The notes: generated by a model from the sequence alone, not told the origin. A DNA stretch of 64,000 nucleotides from Calditrichota bacterium (GCA_008501765.1 QQUE01000015.1:62001-126000), one strand, 5' to 3'; shown: positions 9,286-19,678, counted from the first letter of the stretch. Translations and numbers: made by a program.

Positions 9286-9322
9286 AAAAAAAAGGCCGAC
9301 AACATGCACAGTTGCCGGCCTT
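9286..9322 (-). terminator. Rho-independent terminator of the dcw cluster
   Basis: Read on the minus strand this is a 12-bp stem (AAGGCCGGCAAC paired with GTTGTCGGCCTT, one G-T wobble) with a 7-base loop, directly followed by a run of eight T. It lies about 85 bases after the ftsZ stop, so it closes the transcript from mraZ through ftsZ and separates it from the polysaccharide operon. Confidence 0.9.
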
Positions 9323-9408
9323 CATTGAGTCAGCATATAAAATAAACCTGAATCTTAAACCACGCGCCAATATAATCTTGGCTAAAAAAAGCAGGATATC
9401 TGATCGAA

Positions 9409-10578
9409 TTAATTCGTCATGCGTTTTCGTAGATAGGCCGGTGATTCAAGGTCTTCATCGTTGTACAAGCTTTGTTCGATTTCTGAACCGACTGCCCCGT
9501 GGCCATTTTGTTCCCGTCGACGGTACGTCGGCAATTCCAGTTCTTTCAAATCATTGGCGATCAAACGCATGCGTCGTGTACCAGCTCCATTCGATTCAAT
9601 TTTTGTCAATTCATGATTATTAAATCCAGTAGCGATAACGGTTACACGAATTTCTTCATCCATTTGTGGATCGATTACAGCGCCAAATATAAGATTGGCC
9701 TCCTCGCCTGCAGCCTCAGAAATAACTGAAGTTGCGTCATTGACTTCGTGCAGGGACATCGAATCGCCACCCGTAATATTGACGAGCACGCCCTGAGCGC
9801 CGGCAATGGAGACATCATCCAATAACGGGCTGCGAATAGCAGCTTCAGCCGCTTCGACAGCGCGCAATTCACCGGAAGCAACGGCACTACCCATTAATGC
9901 GTCACCCATCTCTCGCATGACTGTTTTTACATCAGCGAAATCGAGGTTGATGAGACCGGCGACACTGATCAAATCAGAAATACCTTTGGTTGCGTGTAAT
10001 AGAACTTCGTCGGCTGTTTGAAATGCTGCACGAAGGGGTGTTCCTTTAGGAACGACGGAGAGCAAACGTTGATTGGGAATAACGATTAATGTATCAACGC
10101 GTTCCTTAAACGCAGCCAGGCCTTCTTCAGCACGTTTGATGCGCTTTGGCCCTTCAAAAATAAATGGTTTGGTGATTATTCCAACGGTGAGTGCGCCACT
10201 TTCCTTGGCAATTTCAGCAACGACGGGGGCCGCTCCTGTTCCGGTTCCGCCACCCATTCCAGCGGTTATAAATACCAAATCACTGCCGTCCAGCGCTTCG
10301 ATTACAGCGTCGCGATCTTCTTCGATGGCTTCCCGGCCAACATCCGGGATTGCTCCGGCGCCAAGCCCGCGGGTTAAATTTTTACCAATCTGGATGCGGC
10401 AATTGGATTTTGCAATTTCCAATGCTTGCAAATCGGTGTTGATGCTGACAAACTCAACACCACTCAAATTGGATTCAATCATCCGGTTGACAGCATTGCA
10501 GCCGCCACCGCCTACACCAACGACTTTCATCTTGGCTGCAGGTGTTGCACTTTCATCAAAGTTAAAACGTAAATTCAT
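9409..10578 (-). CDS. ftsZ: Cell division GTPase FtsZ
   Basis: FtsZ is the tubulin-like GTPase that polymerises into the division ring at mid-cell. The 389-residue sequence has '[16 protein letters not shown]' near the N-terminus, the tubulin signature '[12 protein letters not shown]' at about 107-118, the T7-loop region '[15 protein letters not shown]', and a variable linker followed by the conserved C-terminal tail '[10 protein letters not shown]', the peptide that in other bacteria binds FtsA and related partners. Length is normal. It is the last gene of the dcw block, 48 bp after ftsA, the usual ftsQ-ftsA-ftsZ order. Confidence 0.98.
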   Translation of the reverse strand: MNLRFNFDESATPAAKMKVVGVGGGGCNAVNRMIESNLSGVEFVSINTDLQALEIAKSNCRIQIGKNLTRGLGAGAIPDVGREAIEEDRDAVIEALDGSDLVFITAGMGGGTGTGAAPVVAEIAKESGALTVGIITKPFIFEGPKRIKRAEEGLAAFKERVDTLIVIPNQRLLSVVPKGTPLRAAFQTADEVLLHATKGISDLISVAGLINLDFADVKTVMREMGDALMGSAVASGELRAVEAAEAAIRSPLLDDVSIAGAQGVLVNITGGDSMSLHEVNDATSVISEAAGEEANLIFGAVIDPQMDEEIRVTVIATGFNNHELTKIESNGAGTRRMRLIANDLKELELPTYRRREQNGHGAVGSEIEQSLYNDEDLESPAYLRKRMTN

Positions 10579-10626
10579 GGCTGACTCCTTAAATGATATG
10601 TTACGTGATGCGTTTTTTTCTACTTT

Positions 10627-11862
10627 TTAATGTGAACCGCCGCCAAACCAGCGTTTCATTCGTTCAACAATCTTTTCAAAAACATGGGCTTCGCTTTCAA
10701 AAGGACCATCGATGAGCGTATCATTTTGATGCCCATACAATAATAGTCCAACTCCCGTGGCATGAATCGGTTTGTTCACCTCTTCGCTGACACTTTGAAT
10801 TCCCTGTGGAATTCCCAATTTTATCGGCATTTGAAAAATCTCCTCGGCCAACTCGACCGTGCCGGGAATCATCGATCCACCACCGGTCAGTACGGCGCCC
10901 GTCGTCATCATTTTTATATAATCAGACTTATTTAATTCGCGGGCAGCAAGTGTCAATATTTCTTCCATGCGCGGCTGAATTATATCGACCAACATGCTTT
11001 TGGGGACACGTTGCGCGGCGCGGCCACCAATGCCGGGAACTTCAACAAATGCGTCTTTATCGCTATCTGTTAAAATTGCCGCACCATGGGCCACTTTAAT
11101 TTTCTCGGCGTTTTCAACCGGCGTACGCAATCCGTGAGCCAGATCGTTGGTCACATTTCGACCACCCAAACTGACGATTGCCGTGTGCCGAATGGCCTTT
11201 TCGCAGAACAGGGCGATATCAGTCGTTCCGCCACCCAGATCGAGAACGACAACGCCGAGGCTTTTTTCGTCTTCGGTGAGCACGGAATAGCTGCTCGCCA
11301 ATGGCTCAAGCACCAGATCCATAACCGTCATTCCCGCGCCTTCGATGCTGCGCCAGATATTTTGCGCCGCAGTTACAGCACAAGTAACGATGTGCACTTC
11401 CGCCTCCAGACGCATTCCGGACATGCCGACTGGATCATCAATTCCGCGCTGATCGTCAACGATAAATTCTTGCGGGATGATATGAATGATTTCCCGGTCA
11501 AATGGCAGAGCCACAGCTTTCGCGGCTTCGATGACACGCCGTTTATCATCAACAGAAATAGTATTATGGTCGCCGGACACTGCCACAACACCGCGACCGT
11601 TCAAGCTGCGAATGTGATCGCCAGCGATACCTGCGTAGACAGCCCGGACCTCAACATTGGCCATGCGTTCGGCTTCAAGGCGCGCTTTTTTGATAGCGTG
11701 GATGGTTTTTTCGAGATTGATGACGACACCCCGGCGTAATCCCTCTGAGGGAGCCGTACCCACGCCAATTATTTTTAATTCATTGTTTTCGTCTACTTCA
11801 GCGATAAGAACACAAATTTTAGTTGTTCCGATATCCAAAGCACAAATGTATTCGTTAGGCAT
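10627..11862 (-). CDS. ftsA: Cell division protein FtsA
   Basis: FtsA is the actin-like ATPase that ties FtsZ filaments to the inner membrane. The ATP-binding signatures are visible: 'ICALDIGTTKICVLIAEV' at the N-terminus, 'VVVLDLGGGTTDIALF' in the middle and 'VLTGGGSMIPGTVEL' near the end. The inserted SHS2-type 1C domain lies in between. The C-terminus, 'KIVERMKRWFGG', is the amphipathic membrane-targeting helix of the family. The start is taken at 11862 because AGGAG lies eight bases upstream; an ATG at 11886 adds eight residues without a site. It lies between ftsQ and ftsZ. Confidence 0.97.
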   Translation of the reverse strand: MPNEYICALDIGTTKICVLIAEVDENNELKIIGVGTAPSEGLRRGVVINLEKTIHAIKKARLEAERMANVEVRAVYAGIAGDHIRSLNGRGVVAVSGDHNTISVDDKRRVIEAAKAVALPFDREIIHIIPQEFIVDDQRGIDDPVGMSGMRLEAEVHIVTCAVTAAQNIWRSIEGAGMTVMDLVLEPLASSYSVLTEDEKSLGVVVLDLGGGTTDIALFCEKAIRHTAIVSLGGRNVTNDLAHGLRTPVENAEKIKVAHGAAILTDSDKDAFVEVPGIGGRAAQRVPKSMLVDIIQPRMEEILTLAARELNKSDYIKMMTTGAVLTGGGSMIPGTVELAEEIFQMPIKLGIPQGIQSVSEEVNKPIHATGVGLLLYGHQNDTLIDGPFESEAHVFEKIVERMKRWFGGGSH

Positions 11863-11920
11863 AGCCCATCTCCTGTCAGGCATCAATATTTAAAGGGTTA
11901 TTTTATCAACTTTTAAAAAA

Positions 11921-12655
11921 TCAAACTGCACGTTTTTTGATGATTATTTGATTTTGAAAACGCAAATCAAGATATTTTATCGAATCCAACCGGTTTTTTA
12001 CGCTTAAATATTGCCATGCGGTTGCCAGTTTTTTGCATTTTTCCAAATGACTGGATTGCCCAAAAAGAACAGGCACATTACGTCGTACGGTCAATATTCG
12101 CAATCCCTCAATTTCATTCCAGCTCAGCTCTGAAATGAGCGAATAAACCGAAGCATTTGACTCTTTTAAAATTCCGAGAAATGAAACCAATTGCAGCACT
12201 CTCGCGTTGTCAATTCGCTCACCCGGATTGTGCCGCTGCAAATTCTCGCTGACGATTACCGGATAGTCCAGACCATGTCGCGAGCGGAATCGGGGTAGCA
12301 ACATGCCTTCCGCATCCACACCCCAAATGCCATTATCGATTATTAGAGCTACCGGGTTGCGCTCTTCCACCTGAATGCGAATACTCGATGGAAAAATTCG
12401 TGATACGCGGACATTTTTAATCTGCGGTAAGATTTCCAACTTACGGGTCACTGATTTCACGTCCGCTTCAAGAATATGCGATGCCGGATCGATGTCCGCC
12501 GCTTTAATAATATCTTCCGCATCCAGCAGTGAAGTGCCGCTTATCAACACTTTTTTTACAGAAAACGCATGATTATCCTGAATCCACACACTCAAATTGA
12601 GGAAAATCAAAATCAAACTTGTGGAGATAAAAATGTACTTTCCTGTAAGTTTCAT
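11921..12655 (-). CDS. ftsQ: Cell division protein FtsQ/DivIB
   Basis: FtsQ is a single-pass inner-membrane divisome protein that recruits FtsL/FtsB and controls septal synthesis. After a short cytoplasmic N-terminus there is one membrane helix (about residues 7-25), then a POTRA domain ('FSVKKVLISGTSLLDAEDI' to 'IRIQVEERNPVALI') and the FtsQ beta domain ('GIWGVDAEGMLLPRF'). The length of 244 residues is normal. In many dcw clusters murC, murB or ddl separate murG and ftsQ; here ftsQ follows murG by only 30 bp. Confidence 0.92.
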   Translation of the reverse strand: MKLTGKYIFISTSLILIFLNLSVWIQDNHAFSVKKVLISGTSLLDAEDIIKAADIDPASHILEADVKSVTRKLEILPQIKNVRVSRIFPSSIRIQVEERNPVALIIDNGIWGVDAEGMLLPRFRSRHGLDYPVIVSENLQRHNPGERIDNARVLQLVSFLGILKESNASVYSLISELSWNEIEGLRILTVRRNVPVLFGQSSHLEKCKKLATAWQYLSVKNRLDSIKYLDLRFQNQIIIKKRAV

Positions 12656-12685
12656 TTACTTTTTTAATCCAATTTCAGATAAAAT

Positions 12686-13801
12686 TTAATGCATTGATTT
12701 TTCTATCAGCGCAACACAGTGGTTAACTATATTTTTTGTTGCATCCGGTTTTGCCAGTGCGGATGTCGCTTTTTTCATTTTTGCCATCAAAGTCGAGTCT
12801 GATAATAATTGCATCAACGCCCCTGTTAGCTTTTCTTCGTTGAGATTTTTTTCATCAATCAGTAAAGCAGCGCCTGTTTGCACGACACTTTGTGCATTTT
12901 TAGTTTGATGGTCTGCTGTCGCGTATGGAAACGGGATAAAAATAGCCGGAATGCCGAACAAAGTTATTTCCGAAATCGTCATTGCACCGGCGCGACAAAT
13001 CGCAACATCCGCAATTGAATATGCCAATGCCATATTTTCAACATAGCCAAGCACGCGTACGTTCTCGGGATATTTATTCTCCAGATGCTTCCATTTTACT
13101 TCGGAAACAGGGCCCACTATCCAAATTATCTGCACATCATCATTTTTCGCTAATTCAGGAAGAATTTCTGCCACAACTTCATTTATTCGGTTTGCGCCCT
13201 GGCTCCCGCCAAAAATCAGCACGTTTTTTTTATCCGGTTGCAGATCGAAATTTTTTAGCGCGTTTTTTTTATCTATCTCACCCTGTTGCAGACGAACCGG
13301 ATTTCCGGTTAAATAAAAATTCTTCTGCCCGGAGAAATATTTTTCCGAATCACTAAATGCAGCACAAACGAGATCAACTTTATTCCCTAATTTGCGATTG
13401 ACCAGTCCCGGAAAACTGTTTTGCTCCTGAATCGCTGTGGGGATTTTCAACAACCGGGCTGCGAGCAGTGGCGGCCCTGCAACGTAACCACCTGTTCCAA
13501 TTACAATTTGTGGTTGGAATCGCCGCAACAAAACCCATGCTTGGCAGACGCTCAAAAGCAATCGAAATGGAAACAAGAAATTCTGCAAACTGATTTTTCG
13601 CAACAAGCCGCGCACCGGCAACAGGTACAATTTGTAGCCTTGTGCCGGCACAATTTTATTTTCAATTCCTTTCGCCGTACCCATAAATATTATTTCCGAG
13701 CCCGGGAAATTGTGCTTGAAATAATCGGCAATTGCCAGTCCGGGGTAGAGATGGCCACCAGTGCCACCTCCAGCAATCGCAATTCGAAATTTAGAGCCCA
13801 T
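12686..13801 (-). CDS. murG: UDP-GlcNAc:lipid I N-acetylglucosaminyltransferase MurG
   Basis: MurG adds GlcNAc to lipid I on the inner face of the membrane, producing lipid II. The protein has the N-terminal glycine motif 'IAGGGTGGHLYPGLAIAD', the conserved 'TGGYVAGPPLLAA' and 'QEQNSFPGLVNR', and the donor-site region 'RAGAMTISEITLFGIPAI' followed by 'PFPYATADHQTKNA'. Length is normal at 371 residues. It begins inside the last 11 bases of ftsW, so the two are probably translationally coupled. Confidence 0.97.
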   Translation of the reverse strand: MGSKFRIAIAGGGTGGHLYPGLAIADYFKHNFPGSEIIFMGTAKGIENKIVPAQGYKLYLLPVRGLLRKISLQNFLFPFRLLLSVCQAWVLLRRFQPQIVIGTGGYVAGPPLLAARLLKIPTAIQEQNSFPGLVNRKLGNKVDLVCAAFSDSEKYFSGQKNFYLTGNPVRLQQGEIDKKNALKNFDLQPDKKNVLIFGGSQGANRINEVVAEILPELAKNDDVQIIWIVGPVSEVKWKHLENKYPENVRVLGYVENMALAYSIADVAICRAGAMTISEITLFGIPAIFIPFPYATADHQTKNAQSVVQTGAALLIDEKNLNEEKLTGALMQLLSDSTLMAKMKKATSALAKPDATKNIVNHCVALIEKSMH

Positions 13802-14960
13802 AAAGCACCTTCTTCGATATACTGCGACTATTTTTGATTCCCCGAGCGGGCGAACGACGTTTGCTACTGCCGTGGTGATTTATATTCATCAAAATTCCGA
13901 CGCCAAACAGATTCATTACGAGCGAACTGCCACCGTATGAAACAAATGGAATTGGAATTCCTGTTGTGGGTGCGAGATGGGTGATCACGGCGATATTCAT
14001 AAATGCATAAAGCGAAATAGCAATTGTGATTCCTGCAGCTAATAATTGGCCTTCTCTGTCCGGAGCGGCGAGAGCAATTCGAAATCCACGAAATATTATG
14101 ACGATAAAAAGAAAGAGCAAAAATAAAGTTCCCAGCAATCCCAGCTCTTCGCCGATGATGCTGCCAATAAAATCGGTGAATGGATCTGGCAACCAGTGCA
14201 TTTTTTGGCGGCTGCCCCCAAGACCAATTCCAGTTATGCCACCATTCCCAAGGCTGATTAAGCTTTGTTTTATCTGCCAGCCAATTTCGCCTTTACCGGT
14301 GTATGAATGCCAGAAATCCAGCAATCGGGTGCGTTGATAGGGCACGAAAGCCAAGGTTACTGCCGCGCCCAACAACCCAACGGCAATGACGGTGGCAAGA
14401 TGCCATAATTTAGCACCTGCCACAAAAAGCATAAAAATGCAAATCATAAAAACCATTAACGTTGTTCCCATGTCCGGTTCCAAAATTATCAAGCTACAGA
14501 CGACGCCTGTCAGCAATAATTGCGGGAGAACACTGTCAACAAATCGCCGCATATCCACGTCCGGGAGCGATAAAACACGGGCGTACATTAAAATCAGCGC
14601 AAATTTGGCTATTTCAGAAGGCTGGAATCGAAAACCACTGATATTCAGCCATCGCCGCGTCCCTCGCACCGTCCACTCTTCCGGGGCTACGAGGAGCACG
14701 ATTAATAAAGTCAGCGAGACCCAAAAAATAATTGGTGAAAAATCGAGCAATTTATGATAATCGATACGCATAATCACCAACAGGACGCCAAACCCAAATA
14801 GAATGCGCAGCATTTGGCGCTGAAGAAAAAATGTATCGTCGCCAAAGGCTTCCATGGCTTTGGTCGAACTCGCCGTGTAAATAAATGTCAGGCTAATCAC
14901 CAATAATACGGTGATGCTGAGCAAGAGGCTGTAATCAATTTTGGGTGTTTTAATACGCAT
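13791..14960 (-). CDS. ftsW: Septal peptidoglycan glycosyltransferase FtsW (SEDS family)
   Basis: FtsW is a multi-pass SEDS protein that polymerises lipid II at the septum together with its partner transpeptidase FtsI, encoded in this same cluster. The 389-residue sequence has about ten hydrophobic helices and the family motifs 'ISGFRFQPSEIAKFALIL', 'GNGGITGIGLGGSRQK' and 'LPDPFTDFIGSIIGEELG', then 'GIPIPFVSYGGSSLVMN'. The location next to murG and mraY makes FtsW more likely than RodA. It follows mraY by four bases. Confidence 0.95.
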   Translation of the reverse strand: MRIKTPKIDYSLLLSITVLLVISLTFIYTASSTKAMEAFGDDTFFLQRQMLRILFGFGVLLVIMRIDYHKLLDFSPIIFWVSLTLLIVLLVAPEEWTVRGTRRWLNISGFRFQPSEIAKFALILMYARVLSLPDVDMRRFVDSVLPQLLLTGVVCSLIILEPDMGTTLMVFMICIFMLFVAGAKLWHLATVIAVGLLGAAVTLAFVPYQRTRLLDFWHSYTGKGEIGWQIKQSLISLGNGGITGIGLGGSRQKMHWLPDPFTDFIGSIIGEELGLLGTLFLLFLFIVIIFRGFRIALAAPDREGQLLAAGITIAISLYAFMNIAVITHLAPTTGIPIPFVSYGGSSLVMNLFGVGILMNINHHGSSKRRSPARGIKNSRSISKKVLYGL

Positions 14961-14964
14961 ATTT

Positions 14965-16050
14965 TTATCGAATTTTAAACATCGTTAGGCTAAGCAAGGC
15001 GAACAGAATTCCAATAATCCAAAAACGGATGACGACTTTTGATTCATGCCATCCTTTGAGCTCAAAATGGTGATGTACCGGCGCCATTTTGAAAATTCTT
15101 TTCCCCCGTCGTTTAAAACTCCACACCTGCAGAATTACTGACAGTGTTTCAGCCGCGAAAACACCGCCCATCACAATAAGAAACAATTCCTTTTTCAAGA
15201 GGATAGCGAGCGTTCCAATCGCTCCACCCAGGGCCAGTGAGCCGGTATCACCCATAAAAACAGAGGCCGGATATGCATTAAACCACAAAAATCCCAGCGA
15301 GGCACCAACGAGCGCGGCGCAATAAATTGTCAATTCCCCGGCGCCAGGCATGTAGAGAATATTTAAATAGTCACTAAAATTCACGTGGCCTGTCATGTAG
15401 GCGATGACAGCCAAGCCCAGAGCGCAAATGCCGACCAGCCCAATGGCTAATCCGTCAATTCCATCGGTTAAATTCACCGAATTGGAGGTTGCCGTAATTA
15501 TGAAAATCACCATCGGGATATAGAAATAGGAAAAATCAAACTTCAAATCCTTGAAAAATGGCATTTGGGTGTAGGTTGCAAATTCAGAAAAATCATCCGC
15601 AAATAATATTGAAACTCCAACAATCAATCCCAGCGTAACCTGACCGGCGATTTTATAACGACCGATTAGGCCTTTAGGCAGCTTTTTTACAACTTTCAAG
15701 TAATCATCCACGAATCCGACGATGCCCATCCAAATTGTCGCGAGCAATATCAGCAGGACGTAGGTGTTTAATACTTTAGCCCACAATAGTGTCGGCACAA
15801 CAACGGCGATAAGAATGATAATTCCACCCATAGTCGGTGTGCCACTCTTAACTTTGTGATGCTCCGGCCCCTCCTCGCGGATTTCTTCGCCGATCTGGTA
15901 TTTTTTTAGCAGGCGGATGATAATTGGGCCCAAAATAAAACTGATTAACAGTGCTGTGATGGCAGCCGATGCAGCGCGAAATGTGATATACTGGAAAATA
16001 TTTAGTCCGGATATGTAATCCCGGAGAGGATAAAAAAGATAATAAAACAT
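14965..16050 (-). CDS. mraY: Phospho-MurNAc-pentapeptide translocase MraY
   Basis: MraY transfers phospho-MurNAc-pentapeptide from UDP to undecaprenyl phosphate, making lipid I in the inner membrane. Catalytic regions are visible: 'GFVDDYLKVVKKLPKGL' with the paired aspartates, 'NSVNLTDGIDGLAIGL', and the 'APVHHHFELKGWHE' histidine motif near the C-terminus. 'SGTPTMGGIIIL' precedes helix 2. The 361 residues and roughly ten helices are normal. It is 15 bp downstream of murF, as in most dcw clusters. Confidence 0.97.
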   Translation of the reverse strand: MFYYLFYPLRDYISGLNIFQYITFRAASAAITALLISFILGPIIIRLLKKYQIGEEIREEGPEHHKVKSGTPTMGGIIILIAVVVPTLLWAKVLNTYVLLILLATIWMGIVGFVDDYLKVVKKLPKGLIGRYKIAGQVTLGLIVGVSILFADDFSEFATYTQMPFFKDLKFDFSYFYIPMVIFIITATSNSVNLTDGIDGLAIGLVGICALGLAVIAYMTGHVNFSDYLNILYMPGAGELTIYCAALVGASLGFLWFNAYPASVFMGDTGSLALGGAIGTLAILLKKELFLIVMGGVFAAETLSVILQVWSFKRRGKRIFKMAPVHHHFELKGWHESKVVIRFWIIGILFALLSLTMFKIR

Positions 16051-16065
16051 AATCGACCGCCTCGT

Positions 16066-17469
16066 TTAACTATCACTTTTATTTGATGATGCTAATTTTT
16101 CGAACTCAGCTATTACATCTTCCATCTGCATGCCGCGGGAGCCTTTAACGAGCAAAAAATCACCGGGACGGCTCATCCGAAAAATCTCTCCAGCCATGCT
16201 TTTTTTGTTGCTGAAATGCCGAAGTGATTTATTCGCCAACATGGTTACGGCTTTTTTCATTTCCGGGCCAAATATCATCACATGGTCAATTTTATTTTTC
16301 AAGGCGTTTTGCAGCACCATCACGTGATTTTCTTCCGACAATTTTCCAAGCTCGAGCATGTCGCCAAGCGCCGCGAAAATCCGCCCCTGCTCCCGCGAAG
16401 AAACGAGCGTAGCGATGGCTGCCAACATAGATTCCGGATTGGCGTTGTAAGAATCATCGATAATTGTCCGGCCACCAATCTTTAAGATCCGCATTCTACC
16501 GCTGACACCGATATCCTGCTGCACACCTTTTATAATATTTTCTTTTGATATTCCAAGCATGTTTCCCGCACATATAGCCGCAAGTGCGTTTTGCCCATTG
16601 TGAATTCCGGGCACAGACAAAGTTATCTTTTCATCCTGCCAGCGAAAGCTCGCACAGCCATTCTTTTCGATATGCAGTTCTGTTCCATTAACTGCCGCAC
16701 GCGGTGAAAATCCAAAAGTTCGCATGGCCTGAACACCCGCATCCCTGGCTGCATTTACAACATTTTCATCGTCGATATTCACACAGGCGGTGCCCCGAGG
16801 TGCAATATAATCGAATATCTCCTGTTTTGCTTTTTTCACTCCTTCCAAACTCCCAAAGAATTCCGTATGCCCGCGTCCGATGTTGGTTATCATAGCAGCA
16901 TTGGGTTGTGCGATTTCACAAAGCAAGGTGATTTCTCGAGCGTGATTCATACCCATTTCAATTATTGCAACCTCAACTGGCTCGCGCATGGCCAATAAAG
17001 TCAGGGGCACGCCAATGTGATTGTTTAAATTTCCAGCCGTTTTGTGGGTTATTTTTTCAGTTGAAATAACATTTGCCAGCATTTCTTTTGTTGTCGTTTT
17101 TCCGTTGGTGCCGGTGAGCCCAAGCACGAAAGGGTTGACTTTTTTACGATAAGCCGATGCCATTTTCTGTAATGCAACCAGGGTATCCTTAACTACGATA
17201 TAATTTCCATCATTTTTTTTATTGGCTTGGGCCCACTTCTGCGAGACGACGGCTGCTAAAGCGCCATTTTCAAGTGCGGTCGCAACAAAGGCATGCCCAT
17301 CAAAAGTATCACCTGAAATAGCCACAAATAATTCACCGGAACGCACGGTGCGTGAATCGATGGCAACACCGGCTAAGGGCTGCTCCCCCACATTTTTTCC
17401 ATCTAAAAATTCGCTTTCGTAATTCCAGGCCAAACGCAATTGGCTAATTGTCCAATTCATGCCGGGCAT
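16066..17469 (-). CDS. murF: UDP-MurNAc-tripeptide:D-Ala-D-Ala ligase MurF
   Basis: MurF ligates D-Ala-D-Ala to the UDP-MurNAc-tripeptide in the cytoplasm, using ATP. The N-terminal substrate domain ends near residue 105; the ATP-binding P-loop is 'LGLTGTNGKTTTKEM' and 'EMGMNHAREITLL' follows as usual, with 'DDSYNANPESM' in the C-terminal domain that marks MurF rather than other Mur ligases. GGAGGTG seven bases before the ATG at 17469 supports that start. It begins one base after the ftsI stop codon; murE, which normally sits between ftsI and murF, is missing here. Confidence 0.96.
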   Translation of the reverse strand: MPGMNWTISQLRLAWNYESEFLDGKNVGEQPLAGVAIDSRTVRSGELFVAISGDTFDGHAFVATALENGALAAVVSQKWAQANKKNDGNYIVVKDTLVALQKMASAYRKKVNPFVLGLTGTNGKTTTKEMLANVISTEKITHKTAGNLNNHIGVPLTLLAMREPVEVAIIEMGMNHAREITLLCEIAQPNAAMITNIGRGHTEFFGSLEGVKKAKQEIFDYIAPRGTACVNIDDENVVNAARDAGVQAMRTFGFSPRAAVNGTELHIEKNGCASFRWQDEKITLSVPGIHNGQNALAAICAGNMLGISKENIIKGVQQDIGVSGRMRILKIGGRTIIDDSYNANPESMLAAIATLVSSREQGRIFAALGDMLELGKLSEENHVMVLQNALKNKIDHVMIFGPEMKKAVTMLANKSLRHFSNKKSMAGEIFRMSRPGDFLLVKGSRGMQMEDVIAEFEKLASSNKSDS

Positions 17470-19656
17470 TTAATTCACCTCCGACAAATACGGGATATCG
17501 ACACTTGGCGACTCGCATTCGATGACACAGCGGATTCCAGTTTTGACAGCACTGCCCGAGGCCGGTTTCTGGCGCACAACTTTTCCATTTCCATAAACCA
17601 TAGGTTCAAGATTGGCAATCGCCATTTTATTCAAAGCTTCCCGCAACGAAAGGCCGACTAATTTGGGCATTTTATTAAATCCATCGGATGGTTTTGAACT
17701 AAAACGTTCGAGTTTGACCTCATCACCGGGGCTCAGTTTTGTTCCGGAAACTGGAAATTGATTTTTTACAAATTCGCCTTCACCCTCAAAAACTGTCTGT
17801 AATCCCAAATCCTGTAGCGAGGCTTCTGCTATTTCAAATCGCCGGCTGCGCACATCCGGCACTATAATTTGCACCAAGTGCTGCGAAGAAACATTTTTAT
17901 CTTTTGGTGAAGCGGATTGGGTTAAAAGAGCTCCCGGATTATTTAAATTGACCGCGATCCGCTCAGCAATTCTTTTAAAAGTTGGTGCAGCCGACTGGCT
18001 ACCCCATTGATTTTCTCTGTCCGTGTTCAGCACAACATGAATCAGATATTCCGGCTTATCAGCTGGAAAAAAACCGACAAAGGATGCCATAAACTCGGAA
18101 TTCGAATACCCATTGCCATCGGGACGCGGAACCTGAGCTGTACCCGTTTTTCCGGCTACTTTTATATTGGTCAAGCGCGCCGCTTTACCAGTGCCTTTCT
18201 CAACCACGCGCACTAAATAGCGCTTGAGCTCGGCAGCGGTTTCCGGACTTAAAATTCGTTGCGGAATGGCATGTTCCCTGCTGGATTTGATTTTTTCAAT
18301 CGACCCGTTTTCCGATAATAATCCACGAACGATACGCGGTTGCAATAAATTGCCTCCATTGGCAATTGCCGCATAAGCCAAGGCTAATTGCAACGAATTA
18401 ACCGAGGTTTCCTGCCCGATGGAAAGCGAAGCCTGGCTAAAAGATGACCAGCGCGGGATATCTTTAAAAAAGCCACTGGACTCACCCGAAAGTTGAATCC
18501 CGGTTCTTTTACCAAAACCAAATTTTTTTCCCATATTATAAAGCGCATCACTGCCCAGAGCTTTGGTTAATTTTACCGTGCCAATATTCGATGAAACACC
18601 TAAAACATCCATCGGCAGCAGCCACCCGTGGGATTTCGAATCCCTGATCGTTCGTCCGTTGAATTTGAACCGGCCATTCTCACAAAAAACTGCTTCGGAC
18701 ATATTAATTTTACTGGATTCGAGCATCGCTGCAAAAGGGACAATTTTAAAAGTTGAGCCCGGCTCGAATGCGTCGGTAATCGCCCGGTTCCGCCTGGAGG
18801 CTATCGAGTACTGTCGCGGAAAATTTGGGTTGTATCCCGGCTCGTTGGCCATCGCGAGAACATGCCCGGTGTTGGGCTCAAGAATGATAACCGATCCGCT
18901 GTGTGCATTAAATTTTCGCGAGGCAACACGCAACTCTTCGGTGGCAATCGTTTGAAAAATTAAATCGATACTCAAGACGACGGACTTGCCATCAACCGGA
19001 TCGTTGGCTTGAATGACATGCTCCGGCACGGCTCGTCCGCGTCCATCCCGTTGAATTAAATTCCAGCCATCCTGCCCGGTAAAAATATCATTATAATAAT
19101 ATTCAACGCCTTCAATCCCGCGATTGTCTGTGTCGGTAAATCCAAGAATGTGGCTGGCGACTTCCTGGTGGGGATAATTGCGCCGCGTATCTTTTTCGAT
19201 ACGAATTCCCTGTAATTTCAGCGTGGCGATTTTCGAGCCAATTTCGGTGTCGACACGACGCTCCAACCAGACAAAGTCGCCTGAAACTTTCTGAATTCTG
19301 CGGCGAATCCACGTTTCGGAGCGGCTGAGTAAACGGGATAATTTTCGGGCGTACACGCGCGGTGTATCGTTCATTCGACTTTTATCCAAGCCGATTGAAA
19401 CACAGGCTTCATTTAAAACGAGGTTTTGCATACGACGGTCGTAAATCAATCCGCGTTGGCCGTCTTTTGGAATTTTTATCAAATATTGATTTAACGCGTC
19501 TGAGCTGTATTTGCTATTCTGAATGCCCTGCACGTAAAGCAAACGCAGCGCAATAATCCCCGCGAAAGTGAACAACATAAATGCGGTCGCCAACAATCTC
19601 GGTTCTATTGAGCCGTTCTTTTTATCGTTACGAAATTTTGAATTTAATAAGGCCAT
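17470..19656 (-). CDS. ftsI: Septal penicillin-binding protein FtsI (PBP3/PBP2x-type) with PASTA domains
   Basis: This is the septal transpeptidase that cross-links peptidoglycan and partners with FtsW. It has one N-terminal membrane helix (about 21-44), a dimerisation domain, and a transpeptidase domain with the catalytic serine in 'EPGSTFKI' (Ser301), 'VSSNIG' (355-357) and 'AGKTGTAQ' (503-505). Two C-terminal PASTA domains follow, at about 598-650 and 664-716. PASTA domains are typical of PBP2x and SpoVD and are absent from E. coli FtsI; they may sense or position the enzyme on muropeptides. Length is 728 residues. It follows ftsL by 22 bp. Confidence 0.95.
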   Translation of the reverse strand: MALLNSKFRNDKKNGSIEPRLLATAFMLFTFAGIIALRLLYVQGIQNSKYSSDALNQYLIKIPKDGQRGLIYDRRMQNLVLNEACVSIGLDKSRMNDTPRVYARKLSRLLSRSETWIRRRIQKVSGDFVWLERRVDTEIGSKIATLKLQGIRIEKDTRRNYPHQEVASHILGFTDTDNRGIEGVEYYYNDIFTGQDGWNLIQRDGRGRAVPEHVIQANDPVDGKSVVLSIDLIFQTIATEELRVASRKFNAHSGSVIILEPNTGHVLAMANEPGYNPNFPRQYSIASRRNRAITDAFEPGSTFKIVPFAAMLESSKINMSEAVFCENGRFKFNGRTIRDSKSHGWLLPMDVLGVSSNIGTVKLTKALGSDALYNMGKKFGFGKRTGIQLSGESSGFFKDIPRWSSFSQASLSIGQETSVNSLQLALAYAAIANGGNLLQPRIVRGLLSENGSIEKIKSSREHAIPQRILSPETAAELKRYLVRVVEKGTGKAARLTNIKVAGKTGTAQVPRPDGNGYSNSEFMASFVGFFPADKPEYLIHVVLNTDRENQWGSQSAAPTFKRIAERIAVNLNNPGALLTQSASPKDKNVSSQHLVQIIVPDVRSRRFEIAEASLQDLGLQTVFEGEGEFVKNQFPVSGTKLSPGDEVKLERFSSKPSDGFNKMPKLVGLSLREALNKMAIANLEPMVYGNGKVVRQKPASGSAVKTGIRCVIECESPSVDIPYLSEVN

Positions 19657-19678
19657 TTTTTTTGTTTTAATGGGCTCT

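Noticed and set aside
9063-9309. Two short overlapping minus-strand frames
   Set aside because: Low-complexity Phe/Leu/Ser sequence, no good ribosome site, and one overlaps the dcw terminator.
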